From positions 3,972,501-4,036,500 of the forward strand of contig OX638322.1 of assembly GCA_951812575.1 (NCBI GenBank): a stretch of 64,000 nucleotides of DNA, read 5' to 3'. The notes beneath the pieces were generated by a model that saw only the letters and a list, made by a program, of their open reading frames with translations, did no database searches and was not told the origin of the DNA. Below are positions 51,563 to 58,852 of the stretch, piece by piece. Position 1 is the stretch's first letter. Each line of letters starts with the position of its first letter. Source of the DNA: Candidatus Binatia bacterium. Its GTDB lineage: Bacteria; Desulfobacterota; Binatia; Bin18. Made by a program: the position numbers and the translations under genes.

Positions 51563-51589
51563 GCACGGGAAAAATAGAGTGACCCGACT

Positions 51590-52135
51590 ATGGCGAAAAA
51601 AGAGGAGCCGACCACCCTATTGGACGAACAGGCCACGGGAGAGGGAGCTGATGTTCAGATTCGCCTGACGCGCCGCCCTCCATGGCAACCATCCCCGCGC
51701 CTCCCCGACTATCTGCTGGAAGACGAGTTGAATAGGCTCATGGATCCGCGCGAGTGGAAAACCTACCGGGCCCTGTGGCGGCACTCCATCGGTTTACGCC
51801 GGACTCCACTGATTACGGCGGGCTATGCCGAAATCTGTGAGATGACCGGGCTGTCCCGCGCCTCGGTCATCCGGGCATTGAAAGGACTCATGAAGAAACG
51901 CTATGTTATCCGCATTCTCGGACCAGAGGCAAAGGGTGAGACCCGGGTCGAAAAGGCCCGGCTCCCAACCAAACCGCGAGACGGACATCGGTATCTGGTC
52001 TGTACGTACCGCGAAGTCATAGAAGGGCGGCTCAAGGACGGCACGCCACTCAAGGATATTCCCGAAGGTGGCCTTTTCCCGGAAGAGGTCCAGGTCTTTC
52101 GGCGTGAAGAGCAAGACCCCTTATTCTCGAGCTAG
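51590..52135 (+). CDS. Winged-helix DNA-binding protein
   Basis: A 181-aa protein with a polar N-terminal arm (1-45) and a winged helix-turn-helix at about 45-140: ITAGYAEICEMTGLSRASVIRALKGL for the HTH, then a wing strand KKRYVIRIL. The layout resembles plasmid/phage replication initiators and MarR-like regulators; no effector domain is visible. It has its own promoter and is followed by the HEAT-repeat and htrA genes on the same strand, so it may regulate them. Function remains open. Confidence 0.75.
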   Translation: MAKKEEPTTLLDEQATGEGADVQIRLTRRPPWQPSPRLPDYLLEDELNRLMDPREWKTYRALWRHSIGLRRTPLITAGYAEICEMTGLSRASVIRALKGLMKKRYVIRILGPEAKGETRVEKARLPTKPRDGHRYLVCTYREVIEGRLKDGTPLKDIPEGGLFPEEVQVFRREEQDPLFSS

Positions 52136-52196
52136 CGCCCTTGCATCTGGTCTCCGCGTGGGGCATTCTCGGTCAATCACGAGTGGCGACTAACCT

Positions 52197-52970
52197 ATGA
52201 GTGCAGGAGTGACGAAACGGTATTGTGGACAGAGATCGGGGTTGGTGTTCGGCATCGTCGTCTTCCTCGCATTCAGCCTGTTCGACTGGACCCTGCCGTG
52301 CGTTTCCGAGGCACAATTCCTGGGCCAGGGCACGCGCTTGGGAAACCGCTTGACGCGCGAGAGTCGGGTGCGGCTCCGCCAGGAAAAGCAAAAAAGAGGG
52401 TCGGGACCGGAACTGGAAGAGATTATCCGTCGTCTGGGGAATGACCGTCCGGAAACACGTATGAGCGCGGTGAAGTCGCTCGGAGAGATGAAAAACCCGG
52501 ATACGATAGACCATCTGCTCAATGCGACCGCGGATGCCGATATTCGGGTCAAGGTCAAAGCCATTGAATATCTGGGCAATATGCGGGCGACCGATGCCAC
52601 CCCGGCCCTGGCTCAGCAGTTGTTTTTACGTGACGTGCATGCCGGGGTCAAAAAAAAGGTCCTGATTGCCTTAGGCAAAATTGGTGACCCGCGGGGCGCC
52701 ATGCCTATTATGGAGTTTCTGCGACGCAACCTTGATGAACCGACAAAGGGAACCGCCCTGTTTGCCCTGAAAGAAGTGGGAACAGAGGATGTCCTCACTT
52801 TTCTCGACGAATTCTCCCGCATCGAGGAGTCTGTCCTGCTGCGAAGGCTGGCTGCTGACGCAGCGATGGATATCCGGCACCGCCTCTCACCGGAATTCGC
52901 TCCGGTTGTCCCCTCGTTCGTGAAACAGGTTGAGCTTCGAGAAAAGATGGAAAAGGGAGCAAAACCATAA
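52197..52970 (+). CDS. Exported HEAT-repeat protein
   Basis: A 257-aa protein with an N-terminal hydrophobic signal (about 15-42, cut after SEA) and five to six HEAT/PBS-lyase-type repeats (about 75-235), such as NDRPETRMSAVKSLGEMKNP and KVKAIEYLGNM. Probably a periplasmic scaffold. It ends 28 bases before the htrA start and is likely co-transcribed with it; a functional link to envelope proteolysis is an inference from position. Confidence 0.8.
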   Translation: MSAGVTKRYCGQRSGLVFGIVVFLAFSLFDWTLPCVSEAQFLGQGTRLGNRLTRESRVRLRQEKQKRGSGPELEEIIRRLGNDRPETRMSAVKSLGEMKNPDTIDHLLNATADADIRVKVKAIEYLGNMRATDATPALAQQLFLRDVHAGVKKKVLIALGKIGDPRGAMPIMEFLRRNLDEPTKGTALFALKEVGTEDVLTFLDEFSRIEESVLLRRLAADAAMDIRHRLSPEFAPVVPSFVKQVELREKMEKGAKP

Positions 52971-52998
52971 CCCTTGGGTGTGGAAAGGGAGGGAGTGC

Positions 52999-54510
52999 AT
53001 GCGTAAGAGCGGATCGGTACGACACGGCGTTTTCACCGTGAGTAGCCTCATACTGTCAGGATTGCTGCTGGTGGACTGCCCTCCCCTACACGCCCTGGAA
53101 CTATTCGGTTCGAAAAAAAAAGAGGAAAAGAGCAAAAAGGAAGCGCGTCCACCGGTGGTGACAGGTGTGAGTCAGCTTCCCGATTTTGCCAATATAGCGA
53201 AAACGACTATGCCCGCGGTCGTGAATATCTCAACGACCCAGGCATCGACACGGCGCTCCCAGCGTCGCCAGAGACCGCTGCCGGGACCAAATCCCTTTGG
53301 CGGGGAAGACCCGTTTGAAGAGTTCTTTCGCCGCTTTTTTGGTGATCGGCCTCCCCCGCGCCAGCAGCGCAGTTTAGGCTCCGGCTTCATTATCAGCCCA
53401 GACGGCTATATCGTCACCAATGATCATGTTGTTGGGGATGCCGACAAAATTACGGTTCGCCTCTCGGATGAAGACGAGTTTGAGGCGAAAATTATTGGGA
53501 CCGACGATAAAACAGACTTGGCCCTGATCAAAATTGAGTCAGAAGAGTCCTTTCAGAGTGTTCCACTCGGCAACTCGTCGGACTTGCAGATTGGCGATTG
53601 GGTCATGGCCATCGGCAATCCGTTTGGGCTCGAACAAACAGTGACGGCTGGCATCGTCAGCGCCAAAGGGCGCGTGATCGGTGCCGGGCCGTATGACGAT
53701 TTCATCCAGACGGACGCCTCGATTAACCCCGGTAATTCTGGCGGGCCACTCTTGAATCTCCGAGGTGAAGTCGTGGGCATTAACTCCGCCATCTTCAGTC
53801 AGGGCGGCGGTAATATTGGTATCGGCTTTGCCATTCCCATCGATATGGCGAAGTCGATCATTAACCAACTCAAAGACACGGGGAAAGTGACACGTGGCTG
53901 GCTAGGTGTCGCCATTCAAACGGTCACGGCAGAGCTAGCCAAATCTTTTGACCTGGATGAACCCATCGGCGCCCTGGTCGCTGAGGTCACGGAGGGTGGA
54001 CCGGCAGAGAAGGCGGGTCTTGAGCGGGGCGATATCATTACCCACTTCAAAGGTGAAAAAATTCTGAAATCACACGATCTACCGGCCATGGTGGCGCGCA
54101 CTCCGGTTGGAGAAGAGGTCACAGTCACCGTTCTTCGTAGTGGGAAAGAACAAACTATCTCCGTCGCGCTGGGAGAATTGACCGATCAGATCGCTCAGGC
54201 GGGCAGCAGCGAAGAGAGCGAAGCGAGCTGGGGCCTGACCGTCGCCGACATCTCAGACGAACATCTTCAACGTTACCGCCTGCCCGACAATCAAAAAGGC
54301 GTCGTTGTCACGGCGGTTGAGCCTGGCAGCCCAGCCGAGATGGCCGGCATCCGTCCCGGAGATGTCATCGAAGAGGTGAACCGCCAAGCCGTCAAATCGG
54401 TGCGTGATTTCACGACGGCCGTAGAGGAAGTCAAAGACGCAGAGACCCTCCTGCTCCTTGCCCGGCGAGGGAATTTCACGTCGTTCTTCGCCCTCCGGAA
54501 ACAAGGCTAA
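52999..54510 (+). CDS. Periplasmic serine endoprotease, Do/HtrA (DegP-like)
   Basis: A 503-aa envelope protease-chaperone. A signal peptide (about 8-33) is followed by a charged linker and the trypsin-like domain with His143 (VTNDHVVGD), Asp173 (KTDLALIK) and Ser247 (NPGNSGGPLL), then two PDZ domains (about 275-375 and 400-500), the Do-type arrangement. GGGAGGGAG precedes the ATG at 52999; a longer frame reaches back to 52930 into the HEAT gene. A strong terminator follows. DegP, DegQ and MucD cannot be told apart here. Confidence 0.94.
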   Translation: MRKSGSVRHGVFTVSSLILSGLLLVDCPPLHALELFGSKKKEEKSKKEARPPVVTGVSQLPDFANIAKTTMPAVVNISTTQASTRRSQRRQRPLPGPNPFGGEDPFEEFFRRFFGDRPPPRQQRSLGSGFIISPDGYIVTNDHVVGDADKITVRLSDEDEFEAKIIGTDDKTDLALIKIESEESFQSVPLGNSSDLQIGDWVMAIGNPFGLEQTVTAGIVSAKGRVIGAGPYDDFIQTDASINPGNSGGPLLNLRGEVVGINSAIFSQGGGNIGIGFAIPIDMAKSIINQLKDTGKVTRGWLGVAIQTVTAELAKSFDLDEPIGALVAEVTEGGPAEKAGLERGDIITHFKGEKILKSHDLPAMVARTPVGEEVTVTVLRSGKEQTISVALGELTDQIAQAGSSEESEASWGLTVADISDEHLQRYRLPDNQKGVVVTAVEPGSPAEMAGIRPGDVIEEVNRQAVKSVRDFTTAVEEVKDAETLLLLARRGNFTSFFALRKQG

Positions 54511-54517
54511 AAGACTC

Positions 54518-54565
54518 CTGCGGGGCGCTTATCGCCCCGCAGTCTCTTGCCGTGCTCGGCTTTTT
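54518..54565 (+). terminator. Double hairpin terminator after htrA
   Basis: A perfect 10-bp stem (CTGCGGGGCG, loop CTTAT, CGCCCCGCAG) at 54518-54542 is followed by a second hairpin GCCG-TGCT-CGGC (54549-54560) with TTTTT directly after it. Confidence 0.8.
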
Positions 54566-54604
54566 CAGGCGAACAGAAACGCACCGACGACGGTCCATCT
54601 CAGG

Positions 54605-54988
54605 CTATAGCCCCTGAGCCAACTCGATCAAATAGCCATCCGGGTCACGCACATAGGCCGTCCGCTGTCCCCACGGACGGGTTGTCGGTGGGGTGACCGG
54701 CGTCGCTCCGCCCGCCACTATCTCCGCATAGGCCGCATCAACGTCGGCGACCTTGAAGCCCAACTCGAAACCAGGAGCAGTCAGCTGAGCGGGCTCCAGG
54801 GCGAAACCGACCACGGCTGCCATGGCCGGGCGGGTATAGAATCCAATGCGGGTCACACCGGTGTCGAGCTGTGCGTAGTCTCCGGAACGATGGCCGAGTT
54901 TGAGCCCTAAAACCTGGGTATAAAAATCAAGGGTGCGGTCGAGATCATCAACAATCAGGATGATATAGTCAGCCGCTTCAAGTTGCAT
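54605..54988 (-). CDS. VOC family protein (glyoxalase/bleomycin-resistance fold)
   Basis: A 127-aa protein with the paired beta-alpha-beta-beta-beta units of the vicinal oxygen chelate fold: YIILIVDDLDRTLDFYTQVLGL and, in the second unit, YAEIVAGGATPV ... RTAYVRDPDGYLIELAQ, where DPDGYLIEL carries the C-terminal metal ligand Glu. It could be a lyase, dioxygenase or binding protein; no substrate can be named. Located 24 bases downstream of ispH on the same strand. Confidence 0.85.
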   Translation of the reverse strand: MQLEAADYIILIVDDLDRTLDFYTQVLGLKLGHRSGDYAQLDTGVTRIGFYTRPAMAAVVGFALEPAQLTAPGFELGFKVADVDAAYAEIVAGGATPVTPPTTRPWGQRTAYVRDPDGYLIELAQGL

Positions 54989-55012
54989 ACGCGTGTCCTG
55001 GCAGGACCGGCC

Positions 55013-56257
55013 TCAGCCCGCCACTGGGGCAATGGAGGGATAGGGCTGCAAGACCTCTTCCATTGTTCGTGACTGGTCAAAGAAAGACAGTACCCGCAGC
55101 AGGACTTCGTCCACAATGGCATCTGGACAGGACGCTCCGCAGGTGAGGGCGATATCAAGTGGACGGTGTTCGGGCAGCCAGTTCTGCGTCGTCTCGATCT
55201 GTTGCCGGTCTAAAACAAAATGGTCGATGTGGGATGGGGAGACGATGTCCTTTGCACCCTGAACGAAATACGTCGGCATGGCCGCCCGACAGAGCTCGAC
55301 AATATGCGAGGTGTTTGAGGAGTTATACCCGCCGACAACAAGGCCCAGATCGGCCCCGTGCTCAATTAACGCATACGTAGCGTGTTGGTTCTCATTCGTC
55401 GCATAACACAGGGTGTCGGACGTGTCGGCAAAGGTCTCACCCAGCCGCCCCTCGCCGTAACGGTCGGTCAGGGCCTGACGCAAAATCCGGGCAACCTGCC
55501 GTGTTTCGGAAGCTAACATCGTGGTTTGGTTGACGACACCAATCCGTTGCAAATCGCGCTCGGGGTCGAAACCCTGAGAGCAGGTATGGTCGAAGTGCGC
55601 AAAGAAAACGTCCGGCTCAAGTCGGCCACGAATAATGTCACCTAAGATGTGCGCTTCTTCGAGGTTGAGGACGACGACGGTCGGCGCATTTTGAATACTA
55701 TGAGAGAAAGTCGCACGGGTTTCCTCATGAGAAGCTTTGCCATGCACGACCACGGTATAGCCGCTACTGCCGAGTTGCGCACTCCGTTTCCAGACGCGCT
55801 CCACAAACGGACAGGTGGTATTATAGGTATACGGGTCTAATCCGCGTTGGGCTAAGGCGTCCTGAACCTCCACACTCGCCCCAAAGGCTGGTACGACCAC
55901 AATATCCTCTGTGGTGAGTTCGTCCCAGGCGATCAGGTGTTCGCCCGCAGAGGAAAAAATAAAGCGCACCCCTCGCTCCTGGAGGTCCTGATTCACTGCG
56001 GGGTTGTGGATCATTTCGCTTAAGAAAAAAACCCGCTTGTCGCTGTTCTCCTGGAGCGTCTGATACGCGATCTCGACCGCATTCTCCACGCCAAAACAGA
56101 AACCAAAATGGCGGGCGAGAATAAAGCGCACCGGGCCAAAGTCGAGCACCGTGGGCAGTAGGTCCTGCTTACGGGGGTCTTGCAGCTGACGGTGTTTTTT
56201 CACCCGGGAAATGATGGGGCTTTTATAGAAGTCTGGAATATGAAACTGCCGAGCCAT
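55013..56257 (-). CDS. ispH: 4-hydroxy-3-methylbut-2-enyl diphosphate reductase (long form)
   Basis: Last enzyme of the MEP pathway, producing IPP and DMAPP with a [4Fe-4S] cluster. The three cluster cysteines are visible: FGFCFGVENA (Cys54), YNTTCPFVERVW (Cys149) and TCGASCPDAIVD near 383; VHGKASHEE supplies the substrate His/Glu. At 414 aa it is about 100 residues longer than E. coli IspH, with an N-terminal extension (FYKSPIISRVKKHRQ) that matches the long form known from Bacteroidetes, cyanobacteria and plants. GAGAGGA stands before the ATG at 56257; the longer frame to 56350 is not supported. Confidence 0.94.
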   Translation of the reverse strand: MARQFHIPDFYKSPIISRVKKHRQLQDPRKQDLLPTVLDFGPVRFILARHFGFCFGVENAVEIAYQTLQENSDKRVFFLSEMIHNPAVNQDLQERGVRFIFSSAGEHLIAWDELTTEDIVVVPAFGASVEVQDALAQRGLDPYTYNTTCPFVERVWKRSAQLGSSGYTVVVHGKASHEETRATFSHSIQNAPTVVVLNLEEAHILGDIIRGRLEPDVFFAHFDHTCSQGFDPERDLQRIGVVNQTTMLASETRQVARILRQALTDRYGEGRLGETFADTSDTLCYATNENQHATYALIEHGADLGLVVGGYNSSNTSHIVELCRAAMPTYFVQGAKDIVSPSHIDHFVLDRQQIETTQNWLPEHRPLDIALTCGASCPDAIVDEVLLRVLSFFDQSRTMEEVLQPYPSIAPVAG

Positions 56258-56469
56258 GCTACGTCCTCTCCGCCCTACCCATGCGCCGGACGAGCGGAAG
56301 GCCTTGAAAACCAGTGCCTTTCCCCTACCAGATTGCCCCATTCTTCGCAATATTGTTGGGATTCTTCACGCCTTCGAGGCGGCATAGGAACCCCTCGTCA
56401 AGGCTCCGCTTGTTCGTGCCTGAGGGCTGTGGTACGGGGCAGGTGTACTCATACCTACAGGGAGGCAGT

Positions 56470-57579
56470 ATGAAAACACGCGCAGCCGTAGCCTGGGATG
56501 CCGGCAAGCCACTCGAACTGGAAGAAGTTGAAGTCCAAGGCCCGCAAAAAGGCGAGGTGTTAGTCCAGATAAAGGCGACCGGGGTATGCCATACTGATGC
56601 TTTTACCCTGTCAGGAGATGACCCGGAAGGAGTCTTCCCCGCTATTCTCGGTCACGAAGGCGGGGGCGTTGTGGTCGAGGTTGGTGCGGACGTCACCAGC
56701 GTGAAAGAAGGCGATCATGTCATTCCCCTCTACACACCGGAAGACCCGAATTGCCCGTTCATCAAATCGGGCAAGACCAACCTGTGCCAGACGATACGTG
56801 GGACACAGGGCCGTGGACTCATGCCAGACGAGTCCAGCCGCTTTTCGCTCAACGGCAAAACCGTCTACCATTACATGGGAACCAGCACCTTTAGCGAATA
56901 CACCGTGCTGCCTGAGATCAGTACCGCGGTGATCCAGAAAGACGCCCCACTCGAAAAAGTCTGCCTGCTCGGCTGCGGTGTCACCACCGGAATCGGCGCG
57001 GTCAAGAACACGGCAAAGGTGGAGCCGGGCAGTACGGTTGCGGTGTTCGGTCTGGGCGGGATCGGCCTGGCCGTCATCGTCGGGGCCGGCATGGTCAAGG
57101 CGGAGCGCATCATTGCCATTGACATCAATCCTGGCAAGTTCGACCTGGCCAGGAAGTTCGGGGCAACCGATGTCGTCAATCCACAGGACTACGACACTCC
57201 TATCCAGGACGTGATTGTGGATATGACCGATGGCGGCGTCGATTATTCGTTCGAGTGCATCGGGAATGTGAACACCATGCGGGCCGCGCTGGAATGCTGT
57301 CATAAGGGCTGGGGAGAATCGACTATTATTGGGGTCGCGGGTGCGGGTCAGGAGATTGCGACGCGGCCCTTCATGCTGGTCACGGGTCGGGTCTGGCGCG
57401 GTACCGCGTTTGGCGGGGTGAGGGGCCGCTCGGAACTTCCCTGGTTTGTAGAGCGGGCCATGACGGGGGAGATTCCTCTTGACGATTTTATTACGCATAC
57501 CATGCCGCTCGATGAGATCAATACGGCGTTTGAGCTCATGCACGAGGGCAAGAGCATTCGGTCGGTGATTCATTATTAG
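56470..57579 (+). CDS. S-(hydroxymethyl)glutathione dehydrogenase / class III alcohol dehydrogenase
   Basis: NAD-dependent oxidation of the formaldehyde-glutathione adduct. The 369-aa medium-chain dehydrogenase has catalytic-zinc ligands in GVCHTDAF and GHEGGGVV, the class III signature RGTQGRGLMPDESSRF, and the Rossmann GLGGIGLAVI. The structural-zinc lobe is altered: in place of CxxCxxCx7C it reads DPNCPFIKSGKTNLC, so two of four cysteines are missing (Asp and Ile instead). GGGAGG lies before the ATG at 56470. gshB at 38788 supplies glutathione. Confidence 0.92.
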   Translation: MKTRAAVAWDAGKPLELEEVEVQGPQKGEVLVQIKATGVCHTDAFTLSGDDPEGVFPAILGHEGGGVVVEVGADVTSVKEGDHVIPLYTPEDPNCPFIKSGKTNLCQTIRGTQGRGLMPDESSRFSLNGKTVYHYMGTSTFSEYTVLPEISTAVIQKDAPLEKVCLLGCGVTTGIGAVKNTAKVEPGSTVAVFGLGGIGLAVIVGAGMVKAERIIAIDINPGKFDLARKFGATDVVNPQDYDTPIQDVIVDMTDGGVDYSFECIGNVNTMRAALECCHKGWGESTIIGVAGAGQEIATRPFMLVTGRVWRGTAFGGVRGRSELPWFVERAMTGEIPLDDFITHTMPLDEINTAFELMHEGKSIRSVIHY

Positions 57580-57647
57580 GGACCCTTACTCCCTGAGACA
57601 AACACCGTAGCGGGACGGCCCGCTGCCGCTTCCCTGTGGGGCTTCGT

Positions 57648-58823
57648 ATGGATATCCCGGATCAAGCAGATGGCCTTCTCAAGGCCGTATATGACCTCGC
57701 TCCCCAGGTCCGTTCGCTCAGTCATCAGATCGAAACCCAGCGTCGCCTCCCCCAGTCTCTTGTTGATGCCATGGCTGCCGCGGGCCTCTTTCGTCTGCTC
57801 ATTCCTCGCTCGCTTGGCGGTCTTGAGGTCGATGTCTCTCTATTCATCCAGGTTATTGAGGCTGCCGCAGCCTTGGACGGGGCAGTCGGCTGGTCAGCCA
57901 TGATCGGTGCAACAGGAGGGCTGACGAGCGGCTATCTTCCGCCGGAAACTGCTCGGGAGATCTATGGTAGCGATCCTCATATCGTCACTGCCGGGTCCCT
58001 CGCTCCACACGGTAAGGCCAGACCGGTCGAGGGAGGCTATCACGTCACAGGACGTTGGCCTTTTAACAGTGGTTGTGAATATTGCGCCTGGCTCATGGGC
58101 AACTGCATTATCCATGAGGCTGACGAATCTCCCCATCTGCGTTCCGACGGACAGCCAGATATTCGTCTGATGCTCTTTCCTGCGGCGGAAGCCGAGATCA
58201 TCGATACGTGGTCAGTCTCCGGCCTCCGAGGAAGCGGCAGTCATGACATCGCGATCCATGACCTCTTTATTCCCGCAGAGAGAACCGTAGCATATGGCCT
58301 TGAGCCTCCTACGCAGCCTGGTCCGCTCTATGCCTGCCCCCCCTTTGGCCTATTGGCCATCAGTGTTGCCAGCGTAGCCGTAGGCATGGCCCGAGGCAGC
58401 ATTGACTGTCTTATGGAAGTTGCACGCACCAAGATTCCAACCGGAGGACGGCGTCCGCTCTGCGAACGCCCATTCATCCATATGCAGGTAGCACAGGCCA
58501 GAGCGCGGCTCCAGGCAGCCCGCGCCGGACTCTTTGCGATGGCCCAAGAGATATGGAATATGGCGTGTCAGAGGGAAGCAATTCCCCTCGAGCATCGGGC
58601 GGCTATCCGTCTTGCAGCCAACCACGCCACCAGCGAGTCAGCCGCCGTGGTGGATAGCATGTATACGGTCGCGGGGACCAGTGCCATCTGGGACACGAGT
58701 CCGCTGCAGCGGGCTTTCCGCGATATCCACGTGCTGACCCAGCACGCGGTCATCGCGCCACCCGTGTATGAACTTGCCGGTCGGGTATTGTTTGGCCTCA
58801 GGACCGACACGTCGATGCTATAG
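57648..58823 (+). CDS. Acyl-CoA dehydrogenase-fold flavoprotein (possible group D monooxygenase)
   Basis: A 391-aa protein with the three-domain acyl-CoA dehydrogenase fold: N-terminal helices with GLFRLLIPRSLGGLEVD, a middle beta domain GGYHVTGRWPFNSGCEYCAWLMG, the SVSGLRGSGSHDI motif, and C-terminal helices. The GRWPFNSGCxxA and GLRGSGSHD patterns fit the HsaA/DszC-like flavin monooxygenase branch rather than beta-oxidation dehydrogenases, and the canonical catalytic Glu is not obvious. The start is ambiguous (ATG 57648 or GTG 57636), with no clear ribosome-binding site. Convergent with the AsmA-like gene. Confidence 0.82.
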   Translation: MDIPDQADGLLKAVYDLAPQVRSLSHQIETQRRLPQSLVDAMAAAGLFRLLIPRSLGGLEVDVSLFIQVIEAAAALDGAVGWSAMIGATGGLTSGYLPPETAREIYGSDPHIVTAGSLAPHGKARPVEGGYHVTGRWPFNSGCEYCAWLMGNCIIHEADESPHLRSDGQPDIRLMLFPAAEAEIIDTWSVSGLRGSGSHDIAIHDLFIPAERTVAYGLEPPTQPGPLYACPPFGLLAISVASVAVGMARGSIDCLMEVARTKIPTGGRRPLCERPFIHMQVAQARARLQAARAGLFAMAQEIWNMACQREAIPLEHRAAIRLAANHATSESAAVVDSMYTVAGTSAIWDTSPLQRAFRDIHVLTQHAVIAPPVYELAGRVLFGLRTDTSML

Positions 58824-58852
58824 CCGTCTGACCCCTTTCCTCTTCTCGTATG

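Noticed and set aside
56611..57573. Minus-strand frame of 320 codons opposite the class III alcohol dehydrogenase
   Set aside because: Antisense to a gene with intact catalytic-zinc and Rossmann motifs.
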